A stretch of 64,000 bases of DNA from Arachidicoccus sp. BS20 (GTDB lineage: Bacteria; Bacteroidota; Bacteroidia; Chitinophagales; Chitinophagaceae): NCBI RefSeq assembly GCF_001659705.1, contig NZ_CP015971.1:3165029-3229028 (forward strand), in the 5' to 3' direction. Numbering within the stretch: the stretch's first letter is position 1; each line of letters begins with the position of its first letter. Positions 60,594 to 64,000 of the stretch are shown here, one piece after another. The notes below the pieces were generated by a model. It worked only from the letters and a program-made list of their open reading frames with translations. It did not search any database and had not been told where the DNA came from. A program made the translations under genes and the position numbers.

Positions 60594-60602
60594 AAGGCAA
60601 CA

Positions 60603-60628
60603 GACTTGCCCTGCGGAATAAGTCGAAC
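60603..60628. repeat. Second copy of the GACTTGCC palindrome
   Basis: GACTTGCCCTGCGGAA followed by T and AAGTCGAAC. It differs in one base from 58011-58036. Confidence 0.7.
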
Positions 60629-60641
60629 AGCTCGTGCAAAA

Positions 60642-61007
60642 CTACTCATTACTTTTTATCTTTTTCAACGTATCAATTATCGGTATTTCAACTTTCTCCG
60701 CCTTTCCATCCATTGAGTAAAATTCTAATTCAGATATTTCATTATTGCCATATAAAATAACGCCATTAACATAGCCATTTTTATCTTTACCGTAATAGTC
60801 TGCAATAATTGGTTGATTTGTTCTAATAGTATCATTAAAAGAATTTCCTAACATAATAGTCGGGCAATTGCCACAACCACACCTTCCTATTACCTTGAGA
60901 TTATTTATATTAGATAATAATTCGGTTTTTTCTTTTTCTAATAAAAACTTTATAATCTCAACTTCGTTTTGATTTAATTCGCGTTTGTATTCAATTGCAT
61001 ATTTCAT
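60642..61007 (-). CDS. Small protein of unknown function with C-G-C-G-N-C motif
   Basis: A 121-residue protein. The central G-R-C-G-C-G-N-C-P-T-I (Cys cluster, residues ~43-49) may bind metal; the rest alternates short helices and strands (M-K-Y-A-I-E-Y-K-R-E-L, Y-Y-G-K-D-K-N-G-Y-V-N-G-V-I). I do not recognise a named family. It starts 16 bases after uvrB and may be read from the uvrB transcript. Composition is AT-rich like the accessory patch. Confidence 0.65.
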   Translation of the reverse strand: MKYAIEYKRELNQNEVEIIKFLLEKEKTELLSNINNLKVIGRCGCGNCPTIMLGNSFNDTIRTNQPIIADYYGKDKNGYVNGVILYGNNEISELEFYSMDGKAEKVEIPIIDTLKKIKSNE

Positions 61008-61023
61008 ATAAGGTATTTTAAAT

Positions 61024-63072
61024 TCACTTCATCCTTTCTAACTCCTGCTGCATCGCAATCATCTCATCTCTTAGTTTCGCAGCTTCCATAAAGTCCATAT
61101 CTTTCGCGGCTTTTTCCATTTTCTTTTTGGTTTGGGCAATCGCTTTTTCGAGTTGGGGAATGGTGCGTTTAGGTTTGTATTCAACTTCGTCTTCGGCAAC
61201 TTGTCTTTGCACAATATCGTCGTCATAACCGATTGCATAACTTCTGTGTTCGTCAAAACCTTTAATATCCAAAACAGAAGTCTGCGCAAAAACCTGTTCT
61301 TTACTTTTAGCAACCGTTTTCGGAATAATGTTGTGTTCGGTGTTATAAGCAATCTGTTTTTCGCGGCGACGATTGGTTTCATCAATCGTGCGCTGCATAC
61401 TCATCGTAATTTTATCGGCGTAAAAAATAACCTTGCCTTCCGCGTTGCGCGCCGCGCGTCCTGCGGTTTGCGTAAGCGATTTTTCGTTCCTTAAGAATCC
61501 TTCTTTGTCCGCATCCAACACGGCAACCAACGTAACTTCGGGCAAGTCCAAACCTTCACGTAAAAGGTTCACGCCAACGAGTACGTCAATCTCGCCCAAA
61601 CGCAGCTGGCGCAATATTTCCACTCGGTCGAGCGTGTCCACGTCGCTGTGAATGTATTTGGAACTGATATTGATTTTGTGCAGGTATTTATCCATTTCTT
61701 CCGCCATGCGTTTGGTCAAAGTCGTAACCAAAACGCGCCCGCCTTTTTTAACCTGCTTATCAATTTCGTCCAACAAATCATCAATCTGGTTAATGCTCGG
61801 ACGCACTTCAATCGGCGGGTCAAGCAAACCTGTCGGGCGAACAATTTGTTCCACCACAACGCCGCCTGTTTTTTCCAATTCGTAATTGCCCGGCGTAGCC
61901 GAAACAAAAACCGTTTGACCAATCATGTTTTCAAATTCATTAAAGCTCAATGGACGGTTATCAATCGCACTCGGCAGGCGAAAACCGTATTCCACCAACG
62001 TTAATTTACGGCTTCTGTCGCCGCCGAACATTCCGCCGATTTGCGGAATGGTTTGATGGCTTTCATCAATCACGCAAACAAAATCTTTCGGGAAATAATC
62101 GAGCAAACAGAAAGGTCTTGTTCCCGCCGCGCGGCGGTCGAAAAATCTTGAATAATTTTCAATGCCGTTACAATAGCCGAGTTCGCGCATCATTTCCAAA
62201 TCATATTCCACGCGCTCTTTGATGCGCTGCGCTTCAATCAGTTTATTTTGTCGGGTAAAATAATCTACCTGCGCCATCATTTCATCCTGAATTTCATACG
62301 TGATTTGCTGCATCATGTCTTGCGGTGCGAGATACAAATTCGCAGGAAAAATCGCAGCGTTATCGGTACGCGCAATGCGCATATTCGTAATCACGTCAAT
62401 GGTTTCGATGCTCTCGATATAATCGTCAAAAAACGTGATGCGATAGCCATAATCCACATAAGGCAAATTAATATCGACCGTATCGCCTTTCACGCGGAAA
62501 CTGCCGCGAACAAAATCAACCTGCGTGCGGTTGTACAATGAATTGACCAACGAATGTAAAAATCCTTGCCGCGAAATTGCCTGCCCTTTGTGAATGCGAA
62601 TGATGCCGTTTTCCACCGCTTCGGGATTTCCGATACCGTAAATGCAGCTCACGCTCGCAACAATCACAATGTCGCGCCGTCCGCTCAACAACTGCGCCAT
62701 CGCCTGCAAACGAAGTTTGTCCAATTCTTCATTAATGCTCAAATCTTTTTCAATGTAGGTGTTGCTCACGGGCATATACGCTTCGGGCTGATAATAATCG
62801 TAATAGCTCACGAAATAACCGACGGCATTATTCGGAAAAAATTGCTTAAACTCGCCGTACAACTGCGCCACCAAAGTTTTGTTATGCGTCAAAACGAGTG
62901 TGGGACGCTGAACGTTTTGAATCACGTTCGCCATCGTAAACGTTTTGCCCGAACCCGTAACGCCGAGCAAAGTCTGGAACTGCTCGCCGCTGTTGAGTCC
63001 TTCGGTCAATTGCTTGATTGCCGACGGCTGGTCGCCCGACGGCTTGTATTCGGAATGAAGTTCGAAAGGCAT
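61024..63072 (-). CDS. uvrB: Excinuclease ABC subunit B
   Basis: A 682-residue nucleotide-excision-repair helicase that verifies damage and recruits UvrC. Walker A G-V-T-G-S-G-K-T (37-44), the beta-hairpin Y-Y-D-Y-Y-Q-P-E-A-Y, V-I-D-E-S-H-Q-T, helicase motif V-S-A-T-P-G and Q-T-A-G-R-A-A-R-N are intact. The C-terminal UVR motif (A-A-K-L-R-D-E-M) is present. The -7 element ends 4 bases before the ATG. The usual length is about 670. Confidence 0.98.
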   Translation of the reverse strand: MPFELHSEYKPSGDQPSAIKQLTEGLNSGEQFQTLLGVTGSGKTFTMANVIQNVQRPTLVLTHNKTLVAQLYGEFKQFFPNNAVGYFVSYYDYYQPEAYMPVSNTYIEKDLSINEELDKLRLQAMAQLLSGRRDIVIVASVSCIYGIGNPEAVENGIIRIHKGQAISRQGFLHSLVNSLYNRTQVDFVRGSFRVKGDTVDINLPYVDYGYRITFFDDYIESIETIDVITNMRIARTDNAAIFPANLYLAPQDMMQQITYEIQDEMMAQVDYFTRQNKLIEAQRIKERVEYDLEMMRELGYCNGIENYSRFFDRRAAGTRPFCLLDYFPKDFVCVIDESHQTIPQIGGMFGGDRSRKLTLVEYGFRLPSAIDNRPLSFNEFENMIGQTVFVSATPGNYELEKTGGVVVEQIVRPTGLLDPPIEVRPSINQIDDLLDEIDKQVKKGGRVLVTTLTKRMAEEMDKYLHKINISSKYIHSDVDTLDRVEILRQLRLGEIDVLVGVNLLREGLDLPEVTLVAVLDADKEGFLRNEKSLTQTAGRAARNAEGKVIFYADKITMSMQRTIDETNRRREKQIAYNTEHNIIPKTVAKSKEQVFAQTSVLDIKGFDEHRSYAIGYDDDIVQRQVAEDEVEYKPKRTIPQLEKAIAQTKKKMEKAAKDMDFMEAAKLRDEMIAMQQELERMK

Positions 63073-63076
63073 AAGA

Positions 63077-63084
63077 CAAAGCTA
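63077..63084 (-). promoter_or_regulatory. -7 element of uvrB, 4 nt from the ATG
   Basis: Minus strand TAGCTTTG, then TCTT, then ATG. Confidence 0.62.
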
Positions 63085-63140
63085 CGCCAATTTGAAAATT
63101 TGAGAATGGGATAATTTGAAAATGGATGTCGCGAGAACTT

Positions 63141-63223
63141 TTTGCCACAAAGAAAATAAGTCGCTAAGAGGCACAAAGGAAATTACTTTGTGTTACTTCG
63201 TGTTTTTGTGTCTTCGTGGCAAA
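63141..63223. repeat. Imperfect inverted repeat upstream of the metallo-hydrolase gene
   Basis: TTTGCCACAAAGA (63141-63153) is mirrored by TCTTCGTGGCAAA (63211-63223), with further CACAAAG/CTTTGTG words inside. A related start of such a repeat (CCACATAGACACATAG, 63980-63995) closes the window. Confidence 0.65.
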
Positions 63224-63228
63224 TGAAA

Positions 63229-63236
63229 TATCTTTG
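63229..63236 (+). promoter_or_regulatory. -7 element of the metallo-hydrolase gene, 4 nt from the ATG
   Basis: TATCTTTG, then CACC, then ATG at 63241. Confidence 0.65.
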
Positions 63237-63240
63237 CACC

Positions 63241-63978
63241 ATGAAAATCATTCCGCTTTCAGAAGGCGCATTTACCATTGATGCAAGTAAAAAATTCATT
63301 CCGTTTAATTCCGAAAAAGACAATCTGCAAGAGCGCGCTGTCGGCAGTTTGCTGGTAGAAATTCAACCGTTTCTTGTCATCACTTCAAAAGATATTTTGT
63401 TGCTCGATACAGGCTTGGGCTTTATGCAAAACGGAAAACTGCAAATCCACGAAATATTGATGCAGCAAGGTATTGGTGCGAATGGAGTAACCAAAGTATT
63501 GATGTCGCATTTGCACAAAGACCATTCGGGCGGCATCAGTTTTGAAGATGGAAACGGCGAAAGAAAATTATCTTTTCCCAATGCAAAATATTATGTGCAG
63601 GAACAGGAATTGGACTTTGCATTAAACGGAAATCATCCTTCCTATAAAAAAGAAGATGTTGAAATTCTGAAAGATAATCCGCAAACGGTTTTACTCAACG
63701 GCGACGGAAAAATTGATGATTATATTTCGTATCATTTGACCGGAGCACATTCTCCTTTTCATCAGGTATTCTGGATTCAAGAAGATAATGAAACTGTTTT
63801 CTTCGGCGGCGATGATGCTCCGCAACTCGGACAAATGCGCAAGCGATATATTGCCAAATATGATTTTGACGGAAGAAAATGTATGGAGCTTCGGCAGCAG
63901 TGGTGGACGCAGGGCGAGCAGGAAAAATGGACGTTCTTGTTTTATCACGATGTGAAATCGCCAATGTTTAAATTTTAA
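63241..63978 (+). CDS. MBL-fold metallo-hydrolase
   Basis: A 245-residue metallo-beta-lactamase-fold enzyme without signal peptide. Zinc ligands: S-H90-L-H92-K-D94-H95-S-G-G, a later His in T-G-A-H-S-P-F-H, Asp in F-F-G-G-D-D-A-P and a terminal F-Y-H-D. ATG 63241 is chosen because the -7 element ends 4 bases upstream; a longer frame from 63190 would run through the promoter. The substrate cannot be read; lactonases and glyoxalase-like enzymes share the fold. Confidence 0.88.
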   Translation: MKIIPLSEGAFTIDASKKFIPFNSEKDNLQERAVGSLLVEIQPFLVITSKDILLLDTGLGFMQNGKLQIHEILMQQGIGANGVTKVLMSHLHKDHSGGISFEDGNGERKLSFPNAKYYVQEQELDFALNGNHPSYKKEDVEILKDNPQTVLLNGDGKIDDYISYHLTGAHSPFHQVFWIQEDNETVFFGGDDAPQLGQMRKRYIAKYDFDGRKCMELRQQWWTQGEQEKWTFLFYHDVKSPMFKF

Positions 63979-64000
63979 CCACATAGACACATAGAAAGTT

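Noticed and set aside
57832-61020. The accessory patch as a prophage or integrative element
   Set aside because: No integrase, structural phage genes, tRNA target or attachment repeats were seen; only an IS fragment and a RAYT remnant.
62566-63114. Open frame of 182 codons antisense to uvrB
   Set aside because: Antisense shadow of a universally conserved gene.

Overview
The window is a stretch of chromosome from a member of the Bacteroidota, most likely the Chitinophagaceae or close relatives. The pointers are a SusC/SusD pair, an ECF sigma/FecR pair, many lipoproteins with short lipoboxes, A-rich ribosome-binding regions without strong Shine-Dalgarno sequences, and many perfect copies of the Bacteroidota -7 promoter element TAnnTTTG. 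The strain cannot be named from the sequence alone. No rRNA, tRNA or CRISPR array was seen.

Layout. 1-10.8 kb: the end of a polysaccharide utilisation locus (SusC C-terminus, SusD, surface glycan-binding lipoprotein, GH26 beta-mannanase, Na+/sugar symporter, CE2-type acetylesterase, GH3 glycosidase), best read as an acetylated mannan/glucomannan locus. 10.8-19.4 kb: lptB, a TolC/RND/membrane-fusion efflux operon behind a small membrane protein gene, and hemW. 19.5-25.5 kb: phosphate uptake (porin, PstS, PstC, PstA, PstB, PhoU). 25.6-28.6 kb: translation genes rplM-rpsI-rpsB-tsf. 28.6-34.6 kb: an ECF sigma factor, a FecR anti-sigma factor and an STN-domain outer-membrane protein, then a phosphodiesterase and a flippase-like membrane protein that appear to share the sigma factor's promoter. 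34.6-37.1 kb: a secreted phosphoesterase, queE and folD. 37.2-44.3 kb: a TetR-controlled RND efflux operon. 44.3-47.4 kb: a toxin-antitoxin pair, a lipoprotein and argS. 47.5-56 kb: a metal-uptake cluster (two TonB receptors, a COG0523 GTPase, a CPYC flavoprotein, a metal-binding-looking lipoprotein). 56-61 kb: lipB, then a decaying accessory patch (Fic protein, IS256 remnant, broken genes, a frameshifted REP-associated transposase between two palindromes). 61-64 kb: uvrB and a metallo-hydrolase.

The strongest new observations are regulatory. (1) A leader of about 95-115 nt occurs three times inside operons, always ending in the start codon of a lipoprotein gene. It can fold into a GCC/GGC hairpin with a compensatory change and a CATCTG/CAGATG hairpin that traps the start codon. 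(2) A 15-bp TGCAAC-n3-GTTGCA palindrome marks three metal-uptake promoters. (3) 11-bp direct repeats (PHO-box-like) sit in front of the phosphate porin, pstC and a distant phosphoesterase gene. (4) GTAGGGTA-N9-TGAATTGT precedes both the ECF sigma gene and the phosphodiesterase/flippase operon, suggesting a transenvelope signalling circuit that controls envelope lipid or phosphate chemistry. (5) Four unrelated housekeeping genes have TAnnTTTG exactly 4 nt before ATG, which implies leaderless mRNAs.

All functional calls rest on reading motifs in the sequence. No database search was run.
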